Shown here in pieces: positions 55,901-62,949 of a DNA stretch of 64,000 bases (positions are counted from its first letter, which is position 1; the number at the start of each line of letters is the position of its first letter). The DNA lies in contig NZ_JACETV010000004.1 of NCBI RefSeq assembly GCF_013912375.1, positions 186,001 through 250,000 on the forward strand, given 5' to 3'. The DNA is from Emticicia sp. BO119 (GTDB taxonomy: Bacteria; Bacteroidota; Bacteroidia; Cytophagales; Spirosomataceae). The notes below the pieces were generated by a model, which saw only the letters and a list, made by a program, of their open reading frames with translations, searched no databases and was not told the DNA's origin. The translations under genes and the position numbers were made by a program.

Positions 55901-55924
55901 ACCAAGAAATCTAAAAAGGCTTAA
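52916..55924 (+). CDS. secDF: Protein translocase SecDF, fused
   Basis: SecDF uses the proton gradient to pull translocating proteins through SecYEG. The 1002-residue fusion has six TM helices for SecD and six for SecF. SecD shows GLGLDLQGGMSVIL (about 79-92), VDKFGVANPNLQRLSGTNRI and SVGVSVDANVLIYERIKEEL. SecF shows GLGVDFLGGRTY and MGYSMNDTVVVFDRVREYL. A low-complexity Ser/Thr/Lys/Gly linker (about 261-311) sits in the SecD periplasmic region. The C-terminus is Lys-rich (KKEEEKLAAAPVVVE). Normal for Bacteroidetes, where SecDF is a single gene. Confidence 0.96.
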   Translation: MNNRGGIIALLVAFVTLSAYFLLRTWKANDIRNDAEAFATDKKTGKIDLAKKQRYLDSLWKQPVFLGTTTEDLTKQELGLGLDLQGGMSVILEVSPAEIVRSLAGGSRDPKVATAIANAQKRAVTSSANFVDLFAEEFKKLASDVKLAKVFSNSSNRGTLSLESSDSQVVSYIKKEVDGAFDRAFRIIQTRVDKFGVANPNLQRLSGTNRIQVELPGVDNPDRVRKLLSGAAKLEFCEVYTMQEIAPSFDGLAGILLQMDIDAKSKATATSGTKKDTTATATTASTDTSKNSLSAQLAGGGAKGDSTKKDSASLAQRQNNAFSNLFIPTGYGVAVRTKDIARVKEVMDRSDVRALFPANASYVFDIKPRANGTNVNEEIVDMYFVKDLGKAPLEGDVVTNANQDYDERGKPAVEMQMNAEGARKWKALTGANIGRPIAIILDNYVYSAPNVNGEIGGGRSSIAGNFTVEEAQDLANVLKAGKLPAPTNIISEDVVGATVGSEAARAGIISSLIGLLVVLGFVLIYYNKAGVIADIALIVNLFLLLGVMASFGATLTLPGIAGMVLSVGVSVDANVLIYERIKEELALGKTFKDAVRDGFKNAMSSIIDSNVTTLITGVVLFAFGTGLILGFATTLLIGIFTSLFSAIFISRLLFEYYIGKGKNISFTTKWSEKLFKDSQFDFVSKRKLYYTISSAIIIAGIVSIFFKGFGLGVDFLGGRTYIAKFEKTVNTEDIERALKPTFEGQAIEVKTFGNFEQVKITTPYKIENTNTDVEKELQASVNKAIANVNGNSGKVVSSSKVGPTIANDAIWGAVKAVLLSIALVFAYIYIRFRKLAFGYGALVALSHDVLIILGVFSILRGFLPFSLDVDQAFVGAVLTIMGYSMNDTVVVFDRVREYLSEKRGVKEDIPTVINNALNSTLSRTAVTGFSTLLVLLVLLIFGGETIRGFVFAMFIGVIVGTYSSLFVATPIVVDGMQRDIKKEEEKLAAAPVVVETKKSKKA

Positions 55925-55926
55925 TT

Positions 55927-55974
55927 AATAACCTGCGTTTCGGGATGAAACTTTATCCCGAAACGCAGGTTATT
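55927..55974. terminator. 20-bp inverted repeat after secDF
   Basis: AATAACCTGCGTTTCGGGAT (55927-55946) pairs perfectly with 55955-55974 across an 8-base loop. The T-run is weak, so it may act as a terminator or an RNA-stabilising hairpin. Confidence 0.75.
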
Positions 55975-56151
55975 AGAATATTACGTCATCTAAGTATAAA
56001 TATATATAGGCAGTAATCAGGGGGAAGATAAAAACTATTCATCCGAACGAGAAAGCACCATTTACAGGCAAAAGAAATAAATTTAAACAGCTTTATTGTA
56101 ACCATTTCAGAGCTTTCAGGTTTTCATGCAAAAAAATAAAATCTTTTAATC

Positions 56152-57639
56152 ATGAAAAATTTCCTGGGAATCAAATATGGCTTACATAAAGGAATAATAA
56201 TTTTCATTTTATTAAGTAATTCTACGCTTATTTTTGGTCAGAGTTTATCTGATATCGACAAAAAGAAAATCAAAAATTTACTGATCCAGCAAGTTGACCA
56301 TAATAATGTAGCTTCTATTTCTATTGCTGTAATTAACAAAGGGAAAGTAATACTGGAGGAAAGTTATGGATATGCTAATAAAGAAAGAAAAATTGTAGCA
56401 ACTATCCATACACCCTATTATTTAGCTTCAGTTACCAAAAGCATAACTGCCACCGCAATTTTGCAATTGGCTGAAAAAGGTAAAATTTCTTTGCATGACC
56501 CGGTAAACAAATACCTGACCCACTACAAAGTAACGAGCAAATTTTGGAATATTGATTCGGTAACTATTCGCAAGACTTTAGGACATACTGCCGGGTTTAC
56601 TACTCATGACAGAGATTGCTATCCGGATAAAATGACTTGCCCAATTACAATGGCAACCACTTTTTCGAGATATGCCAATGTAATCTGGAAGCCTGGAAGT
56701 AAATTCGACTATTCAAATATCGGATACCAGGTATTGGGCGAGATTATAAAAGAACAGTCAAAAATGAGTTTGGCTAAATATTTTGAAAAAGAAATATTTA
56801 GTCCTTTAAAAATGAAAAACTCCTTTTTGGCCGAAACTGCAATTCCTGCCAATACCGCATTAAGATACAGAGGAGGCCCACCTTTCAGTGCGGCAGAATT
56901 AAAAATCTCAAATACTCCGGCAAGTTCATCTGCGTATAGTAGTGTTAACGATCTTACAAAATTTGCTCTTCTACACTTAGGTTATATAGATCGGGAAATA
57001 CTATCTTTAAAAACAATAAAACTAAAAGAAACAAGCCTGAATAATGATTTTGGCTGGTCTGTAAACCAGGATTATTTCGGTTTTAAAAGCTTTTATGCAC
57101 AGGGTGGAACGACCGATGCTCAGGCAAGTATAAGGCTGATTCCTACAGAAGGAATTGCAGTAATAGTCCTTGCCAACTCTGGGCATGCCGATTGTAATAC
57201 CATTACAAACAAGATATTATCCGTATTGAACAAGAATTTTGAAGAGAATTTTGAAAAACAAACCAAAACAACATCATCAACCTTAAATAATCCCGGAGAA
57301 TTATTCTCTGAAGATTTAAAAGGAGAGTGGGGTGGTGAAATCGAAACTTTTAATGGAAATGTGCCTGTAAAACTTTGTATTCAATGTAATAGTGAAAATA
57401 AAATTGAAATAGATAATGATATTAAAGTTACCAGCATCAATTATAAAAATGGCGTTGTTTCGTTTAATTTAATACATAAAATCCCCATTGATGAAGATAT
57501 GGGCAATGAGCCTTATTCATTAAGGTTTTATTTATCCCAAAAAGAAAACACCTTGTATGGCGTAGTATCTACTATGAATATTGATTATAACAATGCCCCC
57601 AGGCTTTCATATATTGTAAAACTAAAAAAGGCAGAATGA
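56152..57639 (+). CDS. Serine hydrolase, beta-lactamase class C-like (S12)
   Basis: This 495-residue protein has an N-terminal export signal (hydrophobic residues about 15-29, IFGQ). The penicillin-binding-protein fold has the nucleophile Ser93 and Lys96 in SVTKS and Tyr187-Ser188-Asn189 in FDYSNIGYQ. YAQGGTTDAQAS may stand in for the KTG-like box. An extra C-terminal beta domain follows (about 380-495). Such proteins include DD-peptidases, esterases and D-aminopeptidases; genuine beta-lactamase activity is unlikely to be the main role. It is AT-richer than average. No adjacent regulator. Confidence 0.85.
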   Translation: MKNFLGIKYGLHKGIIIFILLSNSTLIFGQSLSDIDKKKIKNLLIQQVDHNNVASISIAVINKGKVILEESYGYANKERKIVATIHTPYYLASVTKSITATAILQLAEKGKISLHDPVNKYLTHYKVTSKFWNIDSVTIRKTLGHTAGFTTHDRDCYPDKMTCPITMATTFSRYANVIWKPGSKFDYSNIGYQVLGEIIKEQSKMSLAKYFEKEIFSPLKMKNSFLAETAIPANTALRYRGGPPFSAAELKISNTPASSSAYSSVNDLTKFALLHLGYIDREILSLKTIKLKETSLNNDFGWSVNQDYFGFKSFYAQGGTTDAQASIRLIPTEGIAVIVLANSGHADCNTITNKILSVLNKNFEENFEKQTKTTSSTLNNPGELFSEDLKGEWGGEIETFNGNVPVKLCIQCNSENKIEIDNDIKVTSINYKNGVVSFNLIHKIPIDEDMGNEPYSLRFYLSQKENTLYGVVSTMNIDYNNAPRLSYIVKLKKAE

Positions 57640-57807
57640 TTAAATATAGCCCGGGAGTAATAGTAAATTCCTTCTGCATTAAATGCTATTTCAGTGAGAA
57701 TTGAACTAAATATTGAAAGAATCGAATACTTTCATTTTCAGGCTTAACCGAATTCAAGTTAAAGATTTTTTTTGTTTATAAAATCCTGTGAAAGAAGGCT
57801 TTACACC

Positions 57808-58689
57808 TTATATACTCTCTGCAATCTCTATCAATTGATTAATGTGCGTTATAATCCTGGTATCTGGTCTGGTCTCTATACCCTGTCCGATTACCTGAAA
57901 ACCAGTCAGAAGAATCTTAATATCTGGAAACCTTTTTTCCAGTTTATTGACATATTTCTGTGTTTCGTCCTGAGCAGGGCATGAAGTAATGGCAGCAAAC
58001 ATATAGTCAGGTTGTTGTGTTTCACATACGTAAACAAGTTCATCGAAAGGCAAGGTCTGCCCCAGATATATGACTTTGTTGTTGCGTGCTCTTATTACAT
58101 AATTAGCAAATAGTAACGAAAGCTCATGTAGCTCTCCTTCTGGTAGATATAAAACAAACTTTTTAGCATAGGGATTTGCCCGTATTACCTGCCCATCAAT
58201 GGCTACAATTAGTTTCTGGCGAATCAGGTTTGAGATAAAATGCTCTTGTGCCGGGCCAATAGAGCCTGTCACCCATAAAACACCAATTCTGTTTAAAAAA
58301 GGGTAAATGATATTAATCATCATTTCCTCAAAACCGAATTTCAGCGCATTTGTAGCCATAATCTTTTCAAATTTCTCTTCATCGAGATCAATCATGGCAA
58401 TCGTCAGGGCATGAATCTGGTCAGGATAATTCTGTTGTTTGTCAGTTATACTGACAACTTCTTTTGATAGTTTTTCTGTAGAGAGTTTGGCAATTTCAGA
58501 AATCTTATATTCGTGTTCTTTCAGAAGGGCAATATTCAGCACTAATTTTAAGTCCTGATCGTCATAAACGCGGATATTAGTATCTGTTCTTTTAGGAGTA
58601 ATAATATTATAACGTTGCTCCCAGATTCTGAGGGTATGTGCCTTAATGCCTGATAACTGCTCTAAATCTCGTATGGAGTAATTACTCAT
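57808..58689 (-). CDS. MerR-family regulator with B12-binding domain (CarH/LitR-like)
   Basis: This 293-residue protein has an N-terminal MerR HTH (YSIRDLEQLSGIKAHTLRIWEQRY). A four-helix bundle carries the adenosylcobalamin signature W-x9-EH (Trp139, Glu149-His150). A Rossmann cobalamin domain follows, where His188 in GELHELSL would be the lower axial ligand. The usual E/DxHxxG motif ends in Ser191 instead of Gly. CarH-type proteins repress until light cleaves AdoCbl. Nearby genes give no target. It may use B12, or the motif change may reduce binding. Confidence 0.88.
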   Translation of the reverse strand: MSNYSIRDLEQLSGIKAHTLRIWEQRYNIITPKRTDTNIRVYDDQDLKLVLNIALLKEHEYKISEIAKLSTEKLSKEVVSITDKQQNYPDQIHALTIAMIDLDEEKFEKIMATNALKFGFEEMMINIIYPFLNRIGVLWVTGSIGPAQEHFISNLIRQKLIVAIDGQVIRANPYAKKFVLYLPEGELHELSLLFANYVIRARNNKVIYLGQTLPFDELVYVCETQQPDYMFAAITSCPAQDETQKYVNKLEKRFPDIKILLTGFQVIGQGIETRPDTRIITHINQLIEIAESI

Positions 58690-58866
58690 TATTTTTTTAG
58701 GTTTTCGCTTGAAAGGTGGTGCATAAATAAAGGTGATGTTTTTTGAGGGAACTCAACACAGTATTTGTTATAGTATAGATATAACTTAAACAAGTAGAAT
58801 TTGTTTAAAAATTAATAAACAGATATTTATGTTTAAGCAACTTTAAAGATAATGAATAAAATTGAG

Positions 58867-58874
58867 TAATTTTG
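58867..58874 (+). promoter_or_regulatory. Candidate -7 element of prfB
   Basis: TAATTTTG followed by CACCC matches the Bacteroidetes -7 TAnnTTTG element about 60 bases before the prfB ATG. The upstream TTTG partner is imperfect (TTTA at 21 bases). Confidence 0.5.
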
Positions 58875-58934
58875 CACCCTGATTTTGAAAAATGATAAAT
58901 CCATCAGATAGTTAAATAATCTTTAAACAATAAT

Positions 58935-60009
58935 ATGACTACCGAACAATTGAAGGAGTTAAAAGCCAGAGTAGCGGCTTTAAGGGGGTATCTTTGACTA
59001 CGATAGTAAGAAAGAACAATTAGATGACCTCGAAAACCAGACGGCTCAACCTGAGTTCTGGACAGATGCCGAAAAGGCTGAAAGTGTAATGAAACAAGTA
59101 CGTGCCCTCAAAGGTTGGACAACCGGCTACGAAAAGGCAGAAAGTGCCATCGGAGACCTTGAAACTTTATTTGAGTTTTATACATTAGGAGAGGCTACCG
59201 AAGAAGAAGTAGACGAAGAAGGAAAGAAATTTGATGAAATACTGGCAGAACTGGAATTGAAAAAAATGCTTTCGAATGAGGAAGACCAGTTTAGTGCCAT
59301 ATTGGAAATAAACGCAGGCGCAGGTGGAACAGAAAGCCAGGACTGGACAAGTATGCTCATGCGTATGTATATGATGTGGGCTAACAAAAAAGGCTACAAA
59401 GTATCCGAATTAGACTATCAGGATGGTGATACCGCCGGAGTAAAATCTGTTTCATTGCAGATTGAAGGCCCGATGGCTTATGGATTCCTGAAATCAGAAA
59501 ATGGCGTGCATCGTTTGGTGAGAGTATCGCCTTTTGATTCTAATGCCCGTCGCCATACTTCCTTTGCCTCAGTGTATGCTTATCCATTAGTAGATGATAC
59601 AATTGAGATTGAAGTAAAAGATGCAGATATTGAAATTCAGACTTCCCGTTCTGGTGGTGCAGGTGGACAAAACGTGAACAAGGTTGAAACCAAAGTGCAA
59701 TTGACTCATAAACCAACAGGTATTATGATTACCTGCCAGATAGAACGTAGCCAGCATGCCAACCGTGAACATGCCATGCAGATGCTGAAATCGAAACTAT
59801 ACCAGTTAGAAGTCGAAAAACGTAATGCAGCCAAAGCAGAAACCGAAGCAGGGAAAATGAAAATTGAGTGGGGTTCGCAGATTCGTAGTTATGTCTTAGA
59901 CGATCGTCGGGTAAAAGACCATCGCACCAATATTCAGACATCAAATACTGAAGCTGTTTTAAACGGAGAAATTGATGAGTTTATCAAGGGCTATTTAATG
60001 GCCAGCTAA
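58935..60009 (+). CDS. prfB: Peptide chain release factor 2 with programmed +1 frameshift
   Basis: RF2 ends translation at UGA and UAA. The gene starts at ATG 58935, reads 20 codons to an in-frame TGA at 58995-58997, and continues in the +1 frame from GAC 58996 to TAA at 60007-60009, giving 357 residues. The +1 frame shows [11 protein letters not shown], the RF2 codon-recognition tripeptide Ser-Pro-Phe (198-200) and catalytic GGQ (243-245). The ATG at 59089 is not the true start: residues 21-51 align with RF2. A 25-bp terminator hairpin follows. Confidence 0.95.
58983..58998 (+). promoter_or_regulatory. Programmed +1 frameshift site in prfB
   Basis: AGGGGG (58983-58988, internal Shine-Dalgarno-like), then TAT, then the slippery CTT TGA C at 58992-58998. 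The same order is found in E. coli prfB. Slow UGA decoding when RF2 is low favours slippage from CUU to UUU, so RF2 controls its own level. Confidence 0.93.
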
Positions 60010-60020
60010 AAGTATAAAGC

Positions 60021-60073
60021 AAGTAAAGAAAAGATGCCCGTGAGACTGTCTCACGGGCATCTTTTCTTTACTT
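60021..60073. terminator. 25-bp perfect inverted repeat terminator between prfB and lgt
   Basis: The arms at 60021-60045 and 60049-60073 are exactly complementary with a 3-base loop. The core is AAGATGCCCGTGAGA. The right arm overlaps the last Lys codon and stop codon of lgt. T-runs exist on both strands, so it terminates both convergent genes. Confidence 0.93.
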
Positions 60074-60964
60074 GGATTTAACGGCTTTACCTGTTTCAAA
60101 TGTATGTGTCGAATAATACTCTGCATCTTTTTTGCCTTTGGTAAAAGCATAATAGAGAATACCGATACCCAGTAAGACCGCCGGAATACTCAGAATCTGT
60201 CCCATATTCAAAACCATACTATTTTCAAATTCTTCCTGATTTTCTTTCAGGAATTCATAGAAAAATCTTAATGTAAATACCCATATTAGGAATATACCTA
60301 ATAATAAGCCATGCGGCATTTTTTCTTTCATCCGGTTCCATAAATAAAATAATAGTCCACAAAGAATAAGGCATGAAAGCGCTTCATATAATTGCGCCGG
60401 ATGGCGGGTAAATGCTTCGGGAGTCATTTTCATAGAACCATCAGGGTTCAGGCTAAATGTGTTGAATCTGAAAGCCCAGGGTACATTGCTTGGTTTGCCT
60501 AAAATCTCGTGGTTCATCAGGTTTCCTAATCGGATAAACGCCCCACCTAAAGCTACAGTTATAACCACTCTGTCTGTAACCCACAAAAAAGGCTGATCTT
60601 TGTGTTTGCGCCCATAGATAAATAAAGCAGTTAAAATACCAATTGTGGCTCCATGACTGGCCAGACCATTATACGGTGGCACAATCATATCTATCAGGAA
60701 CTTACCCGGGTTTTGTTTGAAACTATCAAATTCGTAGAAGAAATAATGACCGAACCGAGCCCCTATCACTGTGGCAATAATCATTACAAATAAAAGTGCA
60801 TCAAGGTCTTTTTCTGGTTTATGTTCTTTTTTAAAAATATGAGACATAATCTGGTAGCCAATCAGGAAGCCCGAAGCAAATAATAATCCGTACCAACGCA
60901 GTTCAAATCCGCCAAGTTTTGTAATAATTGGATTGACATTCCAGGGAATTTCTAAAAATATCAT
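60068..60964 (-). CDS. lgt: Prolipoprotein diacylglyceryl transferase
   Basis: Lgt transfers a diacylglyceryl group from phosphatidylglycerol to the lipobox Cys of prolipoproteins, such as the lipoproteins at 6916 and 10974. The 298-residue protein has about seven TM helices, an early conserved RWYGLLFASGF, the HGATIGILTALFIYG region and the signature GGAFIRLGNLMNHEILGKPS. PVQF-like HPAQLYEAL and the last helices are present. A TAATTTTG -7-like box lies at 60988-60995 on the minus strand. Confidence 0.95.
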   Translation of the reverse strand: MIFLEIPWNVNPIITKLGGFELRWYGLLFASGFLIGYQIMSHIFKKEHKPEKDLDALLFVMIIATVIGARFGHYFFYEFDSFKQNPGKFLIDMIVPPYNGLASHGATIGILTALFIYGRKHKDQPFLWVTDRVVITVALGGAFIRLGNLMNHEILGKPSNVPWAFRFNTFSLNPDGSMKMTPEAFTRHPAQLYEALSCLILCGLLFYLWNRMKEKMPHGLLLGIFLIWVFTLRFFYEFLKENQEEFENSMVLNMGQILSIPAVLLGIGILYYAFTKGKKDAEYYSTHTFETGKAVKSK

Positions 60965-61180
60965 GTTGTAGGGGTTTGATTTTTTCTCAAAATTATAAGT
61001 TTTATCCGATACATGGTTGTAAAATTCGTAAATTGCACCAGAAACTTCTGCAAACTATCTGTTGTTATACTACATATCCTTTTAATAGGGCAAAATTTCT
61101 TTGTACTAACAATATTTTAATAATTTCATTACTCTTTGGCAATTAAACGATTAGTATCGTTTTAAATTTTTTACTCATTT

Positions 61181-62149
61181 ATGAAAATAAATATCGGAAT
61201 CATTGGGGGAGCAGGTTATACAGGCGGAGAATTACTAAGAATTTTATTAAATCACCCGAATACAAATATAGCTTTTGTTAATTCGAAGAGTCAGGCAGGG
61301 AAACCGGTATATGCTACTCATGGCGATTTATTAGGAGAAACAGACCTGAAGTTTGCCGATGAACAGGATTTCAGTAAAGCAGATGTGCTATTTCTTTGTT
61401 CTGGCCATAACGAATCAAAGAAATTCTTAGCCGAAAATAGTATTTCTGAAAATGTAAAAATAGTTGACCTTAGCACTGATTTCCGTGACGAAAGTAATGG
61501 ATTTACCTATGGTTTGCCAGAGTTGCAAAGAGAAAAAATTAAAACTGCCAGTAAAATTGCTAATCCTGGTTGTTTTGCTACAAGTATTGAATTAGCAGTA
61601 TTGCCTTTGGCTAATGCAGGCGTTTTGAAAGAAGATGTGCACGTAAGCGCGATTACAGGTAGCACAGGAGCAGGGCAATCATTATCAGCCACTACTCATT
61701 TTAGCTGGCGAAATAACAATATTTCTATCTATAAAGCATTTACCCATCAGCATTTAAAAGAAATCAACCAAAGCATTAAGTCTTTGCAGGCTGATTTCGG
61801 GAAAGCCATCAATTTCATTCCTTATCGTGGAAACTTTACAAGAGGCATTATGGCGAATATTTATACCAAGTTTGATGGCACGATAGCAGAAGCGCAGGAA
61901 TTGTATCAGCAATACTATGCTGCTCACCCGTTCACTTATATAAGTGATGAGTCAGAGATAGATTTAAAGCAGGTAGTTAATACAAATAAATGTATTTTAC
62001 ATCTTGAAAAGCATGGTGATAACCTGTTAATCAGCAGTATCATTGATAACCTCACCAAAGGAGCCTCAGGACAGGCGGTACAGAATATGAACCTGATTTT
62101 TGGCTTAGATGAAACCGCAGGGTTGAAATTGAAACCGGTTGGGTTTTAA
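61181..62149 (+). CDS. argC: N-acetyl-gamma-glutamyl-phosphate reductase
   Basis: ArgC reduces N-acetylglutamyl-phosphate to the semialdehyde in arginine synthesis. The 322 residues have the NADP-binding start IGIIGGAGYTGGELLR, DLSTDFRD, the catalytic Cys131 in IANPGCFATSIELAVLPL and TGSTGAGQSLS. In this phylum the later enzymes often use N-succinyl intermediates, so the true substrate may be the succinyl derivative (inference). No other arg genes are in the window. Terminator at 62155. Confidence 0.94.
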   Translation: MKINIGIIGGAGYTGGELLRILLNHPNTNIAFVNSKSQAGKPVYATHGDLLGETDLKFADEQDFSKADVLFLCSGHNESKKFLAENSISENVKIVDLSTDFRDESNGFTYGLPELQREKIKTASKIANPGCFATSIELAVLPLANAGVLKEDVHVSAITGSTGAGQSLSATTHFSWRNNNISIYKAFTHQHLKEINQSIKSLQADFGKAINFIPYRGNFTRGIMANIYTKFDGTIAEAQELYQQYYAAHPFTYISDESEIDLKQVVNTNKCILHLEKHGDNLLISSIIDNLTKGASGQAVQNMNLIFGLDETAGLKLKPVGF

Positions 62150-62154
62150 TATAA

Positions 62155-62186
62155 ACAAAACAGGGTTCGTTCTAACCCTGTTTTGT
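62155..62186. terminator. Bidirectional terminator between argC and kdsC
   Basis: ACAAAACAGGGTT and AACCCTGTTTTGT form a 13-bp stem with a 6-base loop and T-runs on both sides, separating convergent genes. Confidence 0.9.
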
Positions 62187-62187
62187 T

Positions 62188-62709
62188 TTAAAATATCTTC
62201 ATCCATTTCCCTTGTTCTTTCATTACCATTTCTATCACCTCTCTTACGGCCCCTTTCCCTCCGTCTTTTGTTGTACGATATAAAGCCACCTCCTGGATTT
62301 CGTCTACCGCATCCGCAGGGCAAATTGAAAGCACATTTCTATGCTTCATAATCTCCCAATCAGGCAAATCATCTCCCATATAGATGGTTTGATCGGCTGT
62401 TAAATTATTATCTATTAAATATTGGTCGAAAACAGACAATTTCTGGTCAGTTCGTATTCCTAAAAAAATATCTTTGATGCCTAATGGTGAAAGTCGTTCT
62501 TTTACGCTTTCCTCTTTTCCCCCCGAAATGATAGCAATATGATAGCCCGATCTTACAGCTTTTCCCATCGCATAGCCATCTTTTACATTAAAAGTACGGG
62601 CTAATTCGCCTCCTCGGAGGGCAAGTACGGTTGAGTCTGTTAATACACCGTCTATATCAAAAATAAAGGTAGTGATTTTACGAAGCTTGGATTTTAATTT
62701 TAGGTTCAT
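62188..62709 (-). CDS. kdsC: KDO-8-phosphate phosphatase-like HAD enzyme
   Basis: This 173-residue HAD phosphatase of the KdsC/YrbI type shows the nucleophile motif FDIDGVLTDSTV (two catalytic Asp), a Ser/Thr motif in IAIISGGKEESV, and the Mg-binding GDDLPDWEIM. It has no cap domain. It removes phosphate from KDO-8-P in LPS core synthesis. A sialic-acid or related ulosonate pathway is an alternative. It starts 12 bases from the palindromic repeat at 62721. Confidence 0.9.
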   Translation of the reverse strand: MNLKLKSKLRKITTFIFDIDGVLTDSTVLALRGGELARTFNVKDGYAMGKAVRSGYHIAIISGGKEESVKERLSPLGIKDIFLGIRTDQKLSVFDQYLIDNNLTADQTIYMGDDLPDWEIMKHRNVLSICPADAVDEIQEVALYRTTKDGGKGAVREVIEMVMKEQGKWMKIF

Positions 62710-62720
62710 GAAAAATTATA

Positions 62721-62898
62721 GTGATTATAAGAGTCTCTTTAAAAATTGGATTTCGACCTACAAAGGTATCTTTTTCAGATATACTGCGTTATATTTTTTC
62801 ACCGTAGCTGCCGGCTACGTCTACAAAATATACCTTGCCTATCTAAAAAATATACTCTTTTCGGTCAGAAAGACAAAATTTAAACAGACTCTAATCAC
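62721..62898. repeat. 178-bp imperfect inverted repeat (MITE/REP-like)
   Basis: The ends GTGATTATAAGAGTCTCTTTAAA (split: GTGATTA, TAA, GAGTCT) and the right-end complement GTGATTAGAGTCTGTTTAAA match except for a 3-base indel and one substitution. The two arms then stay alignable, with mismatches, to an apex at CGTAGC-TGCCG-GCTACG (62803-62819). This is a near full-length palindrome lying between kdsC (-) and pbpC (+). Its plus strand reads as a spurious hydrophobic frame. No transposase is encoded; it resembles a mobile, non-autonomous repeat. Confidence 0.7.
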
Positions 62899-62949
62899 AA
62901 TATTCGTGTAAATTCGTTTAATTCATGTTAAATTCTAAAAAATAAATTC

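Noticed and set aside
56152-57639. Antibiotic-resistance beta-lactamase
   Set aside because: The SxxK and YSN motifs are shared by many S12 serine hydrolases; the extra C-terminal domain and lack of AmpR-type context argue against a resistance gene.
59089-60009. prfB starting at the ATG at 59089
   Set aside because: The preceding codons from 58935 encode the RF2 N-terminus through a canonical frameshift site, so the true start is 58935.
62672-62911. Plus-strand 79-residue frame with FFTVAAGYVYKIYL
   Set aside because: It lies in the palindromic repeat and overlaps the start of kdsC; it reads as a by-product of the repeat.
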